From positions 4,858,501 to 4,922,500 of the forward strand of contig NZ_CP050063.1 in NCBI RefSeq assembly GCF_011604685.1: a stretch of 64,000 nucleotides of DNA, in the 5' to 3' direction. Shown one piece after another: positions 8,406 through 17,432 of the stretch (positions are counted from its first letter, which is position 1; the number at the start of each line of letters is the position of its first letter). The notes under the pieces were generated by a model that saw only the letters and a list, made by a program, of their open reading frames with translations, was not told the origin of the DNA and made no database searches. This DNA comes from Spirosoma aureum. Its GTDB lineage: Bacteria > Bacteroidota > Bacteroidia > Cytophagales > Spirosomataceae. The position numbers and the translations under genes are program-made.

Positions 8406-9835
8406 GCCAGCAGTTCCAGGACCGGCTTTCCCTTCCCATCCGGCGTTGTATAAAACGGGCGCTTCTCAATCTCATACTGGGTATCGGGCGGAATACCCAG
8501 CGCGTGGTAGATGGTCTGATGGATTCCATCGATACGAACCGGGTTTTCGATGGTTTTGCAGGGCCGTTCATCGGCAGTTTTGCCGTACACAAACCCTTTC
8601 TTGATTCCGCCCCCAAACAGGAGCACCGAGCAACCATCGGTAAAGTGCCGATGCATGCCGTAAAATTTCAGGTCAGACAGCACATCGGGCTGGTTAACCT
8701 GTTCCAGCACCTTAGCCCCCGGCCGCCCTTCAACCATCATATCCCGGCTAAATTCACTGGCCACAACGACCAGGGTACGATCCAGGTGCCCCGTTTTAGC
8801 CAGATCGGTAATCAACTGGGCAATCGGCCCATCGATCTGCTTCTTCATTTCTTCCAGGCGCGTATGGCCGTTCTCGTGCGTGTCCCACCCCTTGAACGGC
8901 TCGTATTCGGTCGTGACGCTGATGAAACGGGCACCCTGCTCGGTCAGCCGACGGGCCAGCAGACAACCCAGCCCAAACCGACCGGTATTGTACCGGTCAT
9001 AACTGGCTTTGGGTTCCGTACTCAGATCAAAAGCCTTCGCTTCGGGGGAGTTCAGCAACCGGTAGGCCTGTTCCATCGATCGCCGGAGGGATTCTTTCTG
9101 GTAATCGCTCCCAAACTCGCCAACGGGGCTGTTGCTGATGAGTTCATTATACAACTGGTTCCGTCGCTCGAACCGCCGGGCGTCCATGCCGATTGGAGGC
9201 CGAACGCTCTCAAGGCCCTGGCTGGGATCGGGAATAAAAAACGGACCGAATTCATTCCCCAGAAAACCAGCTGTATGGAAGGCTTTCAGTTCTTCGCCTT
9301 CACCAACGGTAAAGCGCTGACCTATATCGACGAAGGCCGGAATCACCGGATTTTTCGGCCCCAGTTCCTTGGCAATCCAGGCACCGATGTGCGGAGCGGC
9401 CACGGTTTGCGGAGGCTCGTAACAGGTATGCCAGTGGTATTGATGCCGCGAATGAAGAATATGCCCCATATCGGCCGCCACATACGAGCGAATCAGGGTA
9501 CCCTTATCCATAACGCGACCGATGCTCTGGAGACCATCCGAAAAATGAATGCCATCCAGAACGGTCGGGACTGATTTGAACGTACTCAATACCCGATTCC
9601 CGGCCATGCCTTTCTCGAAGGGCGTGTATTTTTTGGGGTCAAACGTCTCGGTATGCGCCATGCCCCCGGCCATCCAGAGCAGAATCACCGTATCGGCAGT
9701 TCCCTGCACGGCAGTTGATCCAGACGTACAACCCGACAGCAGACTCGGCATGGGCGCGCCGGCCGCCAGTGCCGCCAGCGTAGCCGCACTCGTTTTCTGC
9801 AGAAATTCCCGTCTATTCCACCTGTTCTTCATCAC
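8402..9835 (-). CDS. Tat-exported DUF1501 protein
   Basis: 477 residues, usual for DUF1501, a family related to sulfatases and alkaline phosphatases and known mainly from Planctomycetes and Bacteroidetes. The N-terminus has a twin-arginine signal (NRREFLQKTSAATLAALAAG) followed by a possible lipobox (LLSGC). Features of the family include LWMAGGMAHTETFDPK, the H-rich HILHSRHQYHWHTCYEPP, GWDTHENGH and VVASEFSRD. The reaction is unproven. It lies 30 bases downstream of the DUF1549/DUF1553 gene on the same strand, the standard pairing for these families, so the two probably act together outside the cytoplasm. Confidence 0.88.
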   Translation of the reverse strand: MMKNRWNRREFLQKTSAATLAALAAGAPMPSLLSGCTSGSTAVQGTADTVILLWMAGGMAHTETFDPKKYTPFEKGMAGNRVLSTFKSVPTVLDGIHFSDGLQSIGRVMDKGTLIRSYVAADMGHILHSRHQYHWHTCYEPPQTVAAPHIGAWIAKELGPKNPVIPAFVDIGQRFTVGEGEELKAFHTAGFLGNEFGPFFIPDPSQGLESVRPPIGMDARRFERRNQLYNELISNSPVGEFGSDYQKESLRRSMEQAYRLLNSPEAKAFDLSTEPKASYDRYNTGRFGLGCLLARRLTEQGARFISVTTEYEPFKGWDTHENGHTRLEEMKKQIDGPIAQLITDLAKTGHLDRTLVVVASEFSRDMMVEGRPGAKVLEQVNQPDVLSDLKFYGMHRHFTDGCSVLLFGGGIKKGFVYGKTADERPCKTIENPVRIDGIHQTIYHALGIPPDTQYEIEKRPFYTTPDGKGKPVLELLA

Positions 9836-9865
9836 CTGCTGATCGTAACCGTATTGACCTGAACG

Positions 9866-12241
9866 CTAATAAATTAATTGAAATTCGGGGTGCAGGGCAA
9901 TGGCCCACACCAGATCCTGAATGCCGTCTATACTGGGCGTTTTACCCAGCAGCTGCCGGGCAACCGCAAGTTCTCTGGGCGCTGGCTCCCGCCCTAATGC
10001 CTGCCAGTATAATTTCTTCACCAGAGCATCCGACGATGGGTAATTCACTTTCCAGATCTCGGCGCCCCGTTTCAAGGCTTCATTAAACGTCAGGCCATTG
10101 GTTAACTCCAGTGCCTGTAACAGATTGGCCTGCGACAGGCGGCTGGTACTGACTGTTTCGCGGTTTGGTCGGCCCAAAGCCGTCAGAAAGGCATCGTTCT
10201 TCACCAGGGATGCACGCACAAACGGAATCTCCCGATGAATCGTTTGGGGTAATCGCTTCACAATAGCCGTATCCTGGTAGATGGGATTGAACGATAGACT
10301 GACCGCATCGGCAAACTGTTCGGCGGTCAGGCGCCGACGAACCATGCCCTCAAACGCATAGGTAGGCGCGGTCAGTAAACCGGCATCTTTTACCCCTACG
10401 GACGGCAACTGGTACGTTTTTGAGGTCAGTATGGCGTACATCAGCTTCTTCAGATCGTACCCATTCTGCACGAAATCATAAGCCAGCCAATCCAGCAGGT
10501 CCTGGCTCCAGGGCTGGTTGTCCATGGCATCAACGGGTTCGACAATACCCCGCCCCATCAGCTGCGCCCAGATCCGGTTGACGACCGTTCGGTAGAGTCG
10601 ACCGTCCTTCGGCTGAACCAGAAAATCAGCCAGTTCCCGAAGGCGCTGTTCGGTTGGCGCATCGACGCTGATTGTACCCAGTTCGTTAAAGAGGATACGG
10701 CGTCCGGCCAGCTTACCCGTCGGCTTATCGCATCGGTTTATTTCCAGGGTGCTATCGGCGAATACGTTCGCGAACGCATAGGCATCGGCCAGTTTCCAGT
10801 CGCTGATGAAGCTATCGTGGCAGGAAGCACATTTCAGATTGAGCCCGAGTAATACCTGGGCCACATTCTGGGCCGCCTGCATCTCGGTTCGCTGGCTCGC
10901 GTTAATGGTGCCACGCCATTGAATGCCCTTGATAAACCCGGCCGATTGCTTCGTCGGGCTGATCAGTTCCCGCACAAACCAGTTGTAGGGCTTATTCTTT
11001 TTGAGCGATTGATACAACCAGGTGGTGATATCAGAACGCCCGCCGGTTACGTAGCCCGTACCGGTATAATCATTCCGGAGGGCATCGTTCCAGAAGGTGA
11101 GCCAGTGCTGGGCGTAGGCTTCGTTCCGGGCCAGTAGCTTCCTGACCAGAACGTTCCGTTTATCCGGGCTCGTATCGACCATGAATTGTTGAACGTCCAC
11201 GGGTGAAGGCAGCAGACCAACAACGTCCAGATACACCCGGCGGATATAGGTTCGATCGTCGACCACGCCTTTCCAGGCCAGTTTATTCGCCTGAAAATAC
11301 GCACTCACGAATCGATCGATGGGTTGGGTAATATCGACGGTAGCCAGGGGAATCGCGGGTAAACGGGGGGCCAGGGCGGCTACCCGATACAGGCTCTTTT
11401 CGGGACCATCCGGCCAGGGGGCACCCTGTTTGATCCAGAAGGACAACAGGGCGACTTCTTTTTCGCTGAGCCGCTTTCCTTTGGTCGGCATAGCTTCTTT
11501 ATCACCGGCAGGCAGGCTCACCCGCCGGATGAGTTCGCTGTCTTCCGGATGACCGGGCTTCAGAATGACCCCGTGTTTCCCGCCTTTCAGCACAAGGTCC
11601 TTTTTATCAAGCCGAAGCTCTCCTTTTGTTTTGGTAGCACTATGACAGCTGTAACACGTATGCGCGAGTATCGACCGGACTTCCAGGTTCAGGTCTTCGA
11701 TTTGTTTGACCGTCAGCGGCTGATTGCTGCTGACAAAGGCAAAACTGGCGTCGCTGGTTCCGGGGGCTTTCTCGTTGTGCAGGGGGAGTACACTAGTCAG
11801 ATAATCGTCACCGTGCGTCAGCAACGCGCCATAATGACCCGCCAGTCCAACGCCGATTACCGTCCCCCCCAACAAACCCCGGTACAGCTGCATTCGGCCC
11901 GAACGCAGCGCCAGTACCGTACAAACCGCCAGAAAGACCGTTGCCAGACCCAGCCACTGATGACTGGTGACCGTCGCTCCGCTATACGCTTCCTGATTCA
12001 CTAGCAGCAGGCCCAACCCAGCGGCCAGAACGGAGCTTAGGGTGCCTATCCAGACCAGGGCGGTAATGCCCGCGCGCCAGTCGGCCGACCGGCGATACCA
12101 TCCGACTACTTCCAGCAGCAGCGCTATACAAAGGAGGGCAACCGGAAAATGGACGATCAATGGGTGTAATCGGCCCAGAAACTGCCAAAGCCAAAACGTT
12201 GCTGCCAGACATGGATAAAGAACGTGTTGGAGTAGTACCAT
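9866..12241 (-). CDS. Membrane-anchored cytochrome-like protein with DUF2231, PSCyt1, DUF1549, DUF1553
   Basis: 791 residues. Residues 1-160 hold about four membrane segments of the DUF2231 type (LHPLIVHFPVALL). A planctomycete-type cytochrome c domain follows with CYSCH at 196-200 and a plausible distal Met in EAMPTKGKRLS. Next are DUF1549 (about 300-500), which holds a second CASCH motif at 471-475, and DUF1553 (about 540-780, RTVVNRIWAQLMGRG). The two CxxCH motifs can each bind haem c, so an electron-transfer role at the outer face of the inner membrane is likely. It forms an operon with the DUF1501 gene. The substrate is unknown; carbohydrate degradation is often suggested for such pairs. 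Confidence 0.88.
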   Translation of the reverse strand: MVLLQHVLYPCLAATFWLWQFLGRLHPLIVHFPVALLCIALLLEVVGWYRRSADWRAGITALVWIGTLSSVLAAGLGLLLVNQEAYSGATVTSHQWLGLATVFLAVCTVLALRSGRMQLYRGLLGGTVIGVGLAGHYGALLTHGDDYLTSVLPLHNEKAPGTSDASFAFVSSNQPLTVKQIEDLNLEVRSILAHTCYSCHSATKTKGELRLDKKDLVLKGGKHGVILKPGHPEDSELIRRVSLPAGDKEAMPTKGKRLSEKEVALLSFWIKQGAPWPDGPEKSLYRVAALAPRLPAIPLATVDITQPIDRFVSAYFQANKLAWKGVVDDRTYIRRVYLDVVGLLPSPVDVQQFMVDTSPDKRNVLVRKLLARNEAYAQHWLTFWNDALRNDYTGTGYVTGGRSDITTWLYQSLKKNKPYNWFVRELISPTKQSAGFIKGIQWRGTINASQRTEMQAAQNVAQVLLGLNLKCASCHDSFISDWKLADAYAFANVFADSTLEINRCDKPTGKLAGRRILFNELGTISVDAPTEQRLRELADFLVQPKDGRLYRTVVNRIWAQLMGRGIVEPVDAMDNQPWSQDLLDWLAYDFVQNGYDLKKLMYAILTSKTYQLPSVGVKDAGLLTAPTYAFEGMVRRRLTAEQFADAVSLSFNPIYQDTAIVKRLPQTIHREIPFVRASLVKNDAFLTALGRPNRETVSTSRLSQANLLQALELTNGLTFNEALKRGAEIWKVNYPSSDALVKKLYWQALGREPAPRELAVARQLLGKTPSIDGIQDLVWAIALHPEFQLIY

Positions 12242-12340
12242 GCGTTAATCAGATCACCGAAATCAAATCCGTTCACCTGACCAAAGTTGGTCTCCAGCAC
12301 GTTCTACTATAAACCGGCCCTTACCCGTGTCCGCTTTTTT

Positions 12341-12387
12341 GTTTCGGGTGGCGGAATGCTTTCTCCTCTCCCACCCGCCACCGAAAC
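12341..12387. other. Inverted repeat downstream of the SDR gene
   Basis: Arms of 14 and 13 bases (12341-12354 and 12375-12387, GTTTCGGGTGGCGG with one bulged G) enclose a pyrimidine-rich loop. It lies 2 bases beyond the stop codon of the minus-strand dehydrogenase. It lacks a T-run on the minus strand, so it is a weak terminator at best. Confidence 0.4.
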
Positions 12388-12389
12388 GA

Positions 12390-13265
12390 TCAGGCCGGTA
12401 GGGTTACCCCGATGGCATTGAATACCGTAGCGGCCAACTGCTGGGTAGTCTGATTCAGCTGCTCAACATAGGGCTGAATACCTGAAATGCCAATCGCATT
12501 CCAGAGAGGCCGCTGACCTGCGGGGGTTTCGACCAGTCTGGCAATCAGGTCAGCCACTTCCTGCGGATCGGGGCTTTTTTCAGTGGGGGTAAACATATGC
12601 GCAATACCCCGTTTGATGGGCAGGATCGTCTCGCCGTACACCTCCTCCACGTCCGGATTCGCCGGATTTATCTGCTTGGCCATTAGATCGGTGGTTGGAT
12701 AAGCCCCCGGCTGCACAATCACGGAATCGATACCCAAAGCACGGAGTTCATAGTGGTACGTTTCGGCCAGGGCGTCGATAGCCGCTTTAGAGGCACTATA
12801 AACCCCCAGTAAGGGCAGATGAAGCCGGGCAAGACCACTCGACAGGTGCATCAGCAGGCCACTCTTCTGCGCATGCATGTACGGCAGCACGGCTTTAATC
12901 ATCCGGTCGGCGCCCAGTACATTCACCTGGAAAATCTGATTGGCCTGTTCAGCGCTCAGGGACTCGTTCAGTCCGGTGATAACGATCCCGGCATTGTTAA
13001 TCAGCACGTCGATCTGTCCATTCGCATCATCAGCGATTTCGGCCATCGCCTGCTGAACGGACGCGTCACTGGTCACATCGAGTTCAACGACCCGGATAGC
13101 CACGTCCTGGTCAATGGCCCACTGGCGAATGGTTTGCGCGACGGCAGCGTTCGTGGTGGTAACATTACGCATTGTAGCGTAAACAATGTGGCCCTGTTTC
13201 GCCAGCGTTTTGGCCGTCAGCCACCCAAACCCACTGCTACTTCCGGTAAGAATGATTCGTTTCAT
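12390..13265 (-). CDS. Short-chain dehydrogenase/reductase
   Basis: 291 residues, classical SDR. The cofactor loop is TGSSSGFG (residues 6-13), the NNAG motif is in LINNAGIV, the catalytic Ser is in HLSSGLARL, and the catalytic Tyr/Lys are in YSASKAAID. It reduces or oxidises a carbonyl with NAD(P)H in the cytoplasm; substrate unknown. The palindrome ATACCAAACGGTAT lies 15 bases upstream of its ATG and is shared with the aldo-keto reductase and tetR genes upstream, so it is probably repressed by that TetR protein. Confidence 0.9.
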   Translation of the reverse strand: MKRIILTGSSSGFGWLTAKTLAKQGHIVYATMRNVTTTNAAVAQTIRQWAIDQDVAIRVVELDVTSDASVQQAMAEIADDANGQIDVLINNAGIVITGLNESLSAEQANQIFQVNVLGADRMIKAVLPYMHAQKSGLLMHLSSGLARLHLPLLGVYSASKAAIDALAETYHYELRALGIDSVIVQPGAYPTTDLMAKQINPANPDVEEVYGETILPIKRGIAHMFTPTEKSPDPQEVADLIARLVETPAGQRPLWNAIGISGIQPYVEQLNQTTQQLAATVFNAIGVTLPA

Positions 13266-13280
13266 GGTTGTTTTAATTAA

Positions 13281-13294
13281 ATACCAAACGGTAT
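13281..13294. promoter_or_regulatory. TetR operator copy 1 (before SDR gene)
   Basis: ATACCAAACGGTAT, a near-palindrome with arms ATACC and GGTAT, placed 16-29 bases before the SDR start codon. It matches the sites at 14410 and 15054 in both arms and differs only in the centre. Confidence 0.65.
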
Positions 13295-13329
13295 ATTATC
13301 TAATAAAAAAAATAGGCGAGAAATGCTGT

Positions 13330-14391
13330 TCAATACACTGATTTTCCGTGCCTTGCCAGTTCGGAGCTACCGCCGTTTAAGCGGGTAGCCGTACTCGCCA
13401 GTAGTTCATGCGGGTAACCCAATGGCACCGCACTTACCTCGTCGAGTCGCTGAATCTGGATATCGGTCAGGGTGACCGCTAAGGAAGCCAGGTTATCATT
13501 CAGTTGATTGAGGGTACGAGGCCCCAGTATGGTAATGATATCGGTAGCCGATGCATCGGCTTTATGCCGCAGCCAGGCAAGGGCTATGTGTAGCGTCTGA
13601 ACGCCCGTTTCGTGGGCAATCGACGCCAGCGTGTCCAGCACGGCCGTATCCCGGTCGCTTTTTTCGCTCCGGATTACGCGGCCCAGTTTCAGGAGTCGGG
13701 AATCGGCATCGACGGTTTCGGCCCGGTATTTACCCGTCAGTAAGCCACCGCCAAGCGGAGACCAGAGGGCAACGCCAAGTCCGAGGGCTTCGGCCATTGG
13801 CAACAACTCCCGATCAGGTGTCCGTTCGACCAGGCTATATTCGATCTGAATGCCGGTAATGGGCGCCCAGCCGCGCAGATCGGCCATCGTGACCGCGCTG
13901 GCAATCCGCCAGGCCGGAAAATTTGAGAAGCCGGGATAAAGAATCTTGCCCGACCGCACCAAATCATCGAACCCGCGAACCAGTTCCTCCAGGGGTGTCT
14001 GCCCATCTGCAAAGTGCGCCCAATAGACATCGATACGATCCGTCTTGAGTCGCTTCAGGCTGGCTTCGACCGAACGGATCATATTCTTCCGACTGTTTCC
14101 CGTCGTCGAAATCCCCGCCTTTTGCTCAGCACCCAACGTAAATTTCGAGGACAGCACGAGTTGGTCCCGATCGCTGGCGATCAGCTCCCCGACAAACTCT
14201 TCGGACTGACCAAACTGATAGCTATCTGCGGTATCGATAAAATTCCCCCCGGCATCAACGTAGCGTTCAAATACCCGACGCGATTCCGTGGGATCGGTAC
14301 CATGCCCCCAGCGGGTGCCGAAATTGCCCGTTCCTAATGCCAGCTCCGAGACACGCAGTCCTGTTTTCCGGCCAAATAGTTTGTACTTCAT
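13330..14391 (-). CDS. Aldo/keto reductase
   Basis: 353 residues from the ATG at 14391 (MKYKLFGRKTGLRVSELALG), where AKR proteins of this branch begin; the longer open frame would cross the operator. It is a TIM-barrel NADPH-dependent carbonyl reductase of the aryl-alcohol dehydrogenase-like group. Catalytic Asp and Tyr are in DTADSYQFG, the Lys in LVLSSKFTLG and the His in VYWAHFAD. A TetR-type operator sits 19-32 bases upstream, in the short gap after the tetR stop codon. tetR, this gene and the SDR gene are co-oriented and probably form one regulon handling reactive carbonyls or a similar compound; the inducer is unknown. Confidence 0.9.
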   Translation of the reverse strand: MKYKLFGRKTGLRVSELALGTGNFGTRWGHGTDPTESRRVFERYVDAGGNFIDTADSYQFGQSEEFVGELIASDRDQLVLSSKFTLGAEQKAGISTTGNSRKNMIRSVEASLKRLKTDRIDVYWAHFADGQTPLEELVRGFDDLVRSGKILYPGFSNFPAWRIASAVTMADLRGWAPITGIQIEYSLVERTPDRELLPMAEALGLGVALWSPLGGGLLTGKYRAETVDADSRLLKLGRVIRSEKSDRDTAVLDTLASIAHETGVQTLHIALAWLRHKADASATDIITILGPRTLNQLNDNLASLAVTLTDIQIQRLDEVSAVPLGYPHELLASTATRLNGGSSELARHGKSVY

Positions 14392-14409
14392 TGCCTTAAG
14401 ATTTCCTAT

Positions 14410-14423
14410 ATACCAATCGGTAT
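14410..14423. promoter_or_regulatory. TetR operator copy 2 (between tetR and aldo/keto reductase)
   Basis: ATACCAATCGGTAT, with outer bases extending the symmetry (TATACC/GGTATA). It lies between the tetR stop and the AKR start, so the reductase can be controlled separately from tetR. Confidence 0.7.
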
Positions 14424-14441
14424 ATAAGTAAACAAAAAAAA

Positions 14442-15044
14442 TCAACTGGTCAATTCGATCGATTTAACCAGGTCCCGGATCGTATCGAGTATGGTATCCA
14501 GATAAAGTGGATTCCGGGTTGATCGCCCAATCAGAATGCCACCCTCAACCAGAGCAATGATCGATAAGGCCAGTTTGTTGGCATTCGCATCCGCCCGAAA
14601 CTCATTGGCCGCAATGCCCTGTTGAATGATACCAACCAGCTCATTCTTCCAAAGGATCAACTGCTCCGCCACCCGTTCACGTAACGGCTCATGGGTGTCA
14701 TCGGCTTCGGTTCCGGCATTGAGTAAGGGACATCCGCCCTCCGGAAAAGCACTGCTTGCTGCACTCCCGAAGATCGTAATAAACGCCAGAAGCTTATCCC
14801 GACTGCTTGAATAGTTTCTGAGCGCATCCTGAATAATGCCGGTTCGGCACGCGATATTGTAATCAAACGCGGCTAGAGCTACGTCTTCTTTATTGTCAAA
14901 ATTACCGTAGATACTCCCCTTCGTCAGTCTGGTGGCTTCAGTCAGATCAGACAATGACGTACCGGCATAACCTTTCCGATTGAATATACCGGCGGTCGTT
15001 TCAATAATAAACTGACGGGTTGTTTCGGATCGTGGTGTAAACAT
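14442..15044 (-). CDS. TetR-family repressor
   Basis: 200 residues. The N-terminal helix-turn-helix is typical (IIETTAGIFNRKGYAGTSLS, then LTKGSIYGNFDNKEDVALAAF). The C-terminal part is a ligand-binding helical domain resembling the AcrR/YcdC-like group (SSAFPEGGCPLLNAGTEADD). It very likely represses itself and the two reductases downstream, since the same palindrome precedes all three. Its -7 promoter element overlaps the operator and lies 4 bases before the ATG, so repression would act by blocking the polymerase and the transcript may be leaderless. Confidence 0.92.
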   Translation of the reverse strand: MFTPRSETTRQFIIETTAGIFNRKGYAGTSLSDLTEATRLTKGSIYGNFDNKEDVALAAFDYNIACRTGIIQDALRNYSSSRDKLLAFITIFGSAASSAFPEGGCPLLNAGTEADDTHEPLRERVAEQLILWKNELVGIIQQGIAANEFRADANANKLALSIIALVEGGILIGRSTRNPLYLDTILDTIRDLVKSIELTS

Positions 15045-15048
15045 GGCA

Positions 15049-15067
15049 CAAATATACCGATCGGTAT
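15049..15067. promoter_or_regulatory. tetR promoter with overlapping operator copy 3
   Basis: ATACCGATCGGTAT (15054-15067) is a perfect 14-bp palindrome. It overlaps TATATTTG on the minus strand (15056-15049), the -7 element, which ends 4 bases from the tetR ATG at 15044. Confidence 0.7.
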
Positions 15068-15258
15068 TAAAAAAAACAACTATAGTTTCGAAAAAACTTT
15101 TTTTTATCGTTCAGAAAAAGGCAACAGATGTTGATGCATCGTTCGATAACAACTGTGATTCCGTGACGGCTGCGTGCTATTGTTACGCTCAAATCCGGAT
15201 TTGAGACGATTTATAGGGATTTTTCTGGCTGATTTGGGGCAAAAACACGGAACGAACC

Positions 15259-16650
15259 ATGAAAAAATGTTTCTGGCTACTCCTGATCCTGATCAGGTCG
15301 ACGGCAACGCTCAACGCACAGCAGGCTACAGCTTCTTCCCCATCTATAGCCGACAAGCTGGATGAATACCTGACGGCAGCCAGTCTGCAGCACCGATTCA
15401 ACGGGACAGCACTCGTTGCAAAAAAAGGAAAAATTCTCCTTCAGAAAGGCTATGGCTGGAACAATGTGTCCACAAAAATCCCGAACGATACCAATAGTAT
15501 CTATCAACTGGGGTCGATCACCAAAACCTTTACGGGGGCCGCGATACTGCTCTTACAGGATGAAGGGAAACTAGCCGTGACGGATAAGCTGAGCAAATAC
15601 CTACCCGATTATCCCAGGGCGGATCAGATTAGCCTGGAGCAATTATTCATCCATACATCGGGCATTTACGATTTTAAAAACCTGCTGTACAGTCCCGACA
15701 GCACCGAACGCGCCCGCCTGACCCGCCCCGTCCCGAAAGAATGGCTGGTCCGGCAGTTCAGCCAGAAGCCCATGACCGGAAAACCAGGGGCCGCCGTGAA
15801 TTACACCAACTCGGGCTATTATCTGCTGGGCCTGGTTGTCGAGAAAATAACCGGACTATCCTTTGAAACCGTCGTTCGGGAGCGGTTTCTCCGTCCCCTT
15901 CAACTTACCCATACCGGGTTTGATTTCATTAATCTGAAAACCGGGGGCAAAACAACGGGCTACACCTTCCAGAACGATTCGGTGCTGGTGCCTACGCCGA
16001 TCATCGACTCGACCGTGGCCTATGCAGCTGGTGGTATGTATAGTACCGTGGGCGATTTATACCGCTGGTCGCGCGTGGTCCAGAACCGGCGGTTGCTCAA
16101 ACCCGATACCTGGGAGTCGGCATTGTCGCCCCCCAACAACGGAAACTGGGGGTATGGCTGGGGCGTATCTACGTTCCAGAACGACAAGAAGCTGATTTTC
16201 CAGAATGGGAATCTGCCCGGTTTTGCCACCTATTACATTCAATTTCCTCAGGATGATATCACCCTTATTCTCCTCAGCAACGTCGACGATGCCTCCGATA
16301 TAACCTCACCGGAACCAACCGTCAGAGACCTCATCAATATCGTTTACGATCTCCCCTATCAACTCCCCAAAAACCGAAAAATCGTGTCCGTCGCTCAACC
16401 CGTACTCACGCAGTATATCGGTCGCTACCGGCACTCCGACGACCGAATTATGGCGATAACGATGGAATCGGGTCAGCTTTTTCTCCAGATCACGGGCCAG
16501 CCCCGCTTTGAGGTTTATGCAGAGAGTGACACCGAGTTCTTTCTGAAGGTCGTGGATGCCCAGCTGACTTTCCGCAAAAACGAAACAGGCCAGGTAGCCC
16601 AGGTCGTCGTTCGTCAGGGTGGACACGACTATGCGTGGAAACGACTATAA
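15259..16650 (+). CDS. Exported serine hydrolase, class C beta-lactamase/DD-peptidase fold
   Basis: 463 residues with a signal peptide (MKKCFWLLLILIRSTATLNA). The SxxK motif is SITK at 86-89 and the YxN motif is YTN at 182-184, so both catalytic motifs of the family are present; the third motif probably lies in the HTGFD or NGNLPGF segment. A C-terminal beta-rich domain (about 370-463, YIGRYRHSDDRIMAIT) follows, as in many Bacteroidetes members. It may cleave peptides or esters in the periplasm; a role in beta-lactam resistance cannot be claimed. It stands alone upstream of the sigma factor gene. Confidence 0.88.
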   Translation: MKKCFWLLLILIRSTATLNAQQATASSPSIADKLDEYLTAASLQHRFNGTALVAKKGKILLQKGYGWNNVSTKIPNDTNSIYQLGSITKTFTGAAILLLQDEGKLAVTDKLSKYLPDYPRADQISLEQLFIHTSGIYDFKNLLYSPDSTERARLTRPVPKEWLVRQFSQKPMTGKPGAAVNYTNSGYYLLGLVVEKITGLSFETVVRERFLRPLQLTHTGFDFINLKTGGKTTGYTFQNDSVLVPTPIIDSTVAYAAGGMYSTVGDLYRWSRVVQNRRLLKPDTWESALSPPNNGNWGYGWGVSTFQNDKKLIFQNGNLPGFATYYIQFPQDDITLILLSNVDDASDITSPEPTVRDLINIVYDLPYQLPKNRKIVSVAQPVLTQYIGRYRHSDDRIMAITMESGQLFLQITGQPRFEVYAESDTEFFLKVVDAQLTFRKNETGQVAQVVVRQGGHDYAWKRL

Positions 16651-16750
16651 AACGAACGTTAAAGAGCATGGAGGTTTCCTAGTGGAATAGTAGAATTAAG
16701 ACACCGATTGGTTTAGGTAACCATTGGCGTTCTTATGCCGATGTTTTTTT

Positions 16751-17362
16751 ATGAAAACGAATGGACCCGTTCCGGCTGTATCGGACCTGCTGCTCTGGCA
16801 ACAGATAAAAAACAGCAACGAGTCAGGCTTGCGGAAACTCATTGAGAAGTATTTCAATGCCTTACAGAACTACGGCTATAAATTTGTGCGGGACGAGGAC
16901 TTCGTGAAAGACTGCGTTCAGGAAGTGTTTATCGACATCTGGAGCCGCCGGGATCGAATCAGTACGCCAGACAGCGTTCGGGCTTACCTCCTGAGCTCCG
17001 TCCGCAAACGGGTGCTCCGGGAGGGGTATCGGCAACGGATCAATCGGGATGATGAACCGGCCGATCTGGAAAATGACCTGAGTTTTGTCGAGTTTTCGCC
17101 CGAATGGTCGCTCATCGAGCAGGAAAGCCTGGTTGAAACGACCCAACGCATTTCGGCCTCGCTCAACCAGTTGCCCAAACGCCAGCGGGAAGTCATTTAC
17201 CTCCGTTATTACCAGAACCTGGAACGCGACGAAATTGCCGACATCATGGGGGTAAATCCGCAGTCGGTTTCCAACCTGTTGCAGGCCGCCTTTAAGACAT
17301 TCCGGGAAAACTGGGTTGGCTTTCTGCTGCTCACGCAACTGCTCGATCGCATCACGTTCTAA
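16751..17362 (+). CDS. ECF RNA polymerase sigma factor (SusC/D-linked)
   Basis: 203 residues from the ATG at 16751; the open frame reaches back 9 unlikely codons. Region 2 is seen in FVKDCVQEVFIDIWSRRD and region 4 in LPKRQREVIYLRYYQNLERD with the helix-turn-helix EIADIMGVNPQSVSNLLQAA. It would direct polymerase to its target promoters, most likely the SusC/D operon, when released by the FecR-type anti-sigma factor encoded 70 bases downstream. This order (sigma, FecR, SusC with STN domain, SusD) is the standard Bacteroidetes trans-envelope signalling set. Confidence 0.93.
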   Translation: MKTNGPVPAVSDLLLWQQIKNSNESGLRKLIEKYFNALQNYGYKFVRDEDFVKDCVQEVFIDIWSRRDRISTPDSVRAYLLSSVRKRVLREGYRQRINRDDEPADLENDLSFVEFSPEWSLIEQESLVETTQRISASLNQLPKRQREVIYLRYYQNLERDEIADIMGVNPQSVSNLLQAAFKTFRENWVGFLLLTQLLDRITF

Positions 17363-17432
17363 AAAACTGACACCAAAACGGGTATTTGACGACATATTGG
17401 CTATCTATGGGTAGCACTCACGCCAAACGCAG

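Noticed and set aside
12341..12387. Inverted repeat as a strong terminator of the SDR gene
   Set aside because: No T-run on the minus strand and one bulged base; kept only as an inverted repeat.
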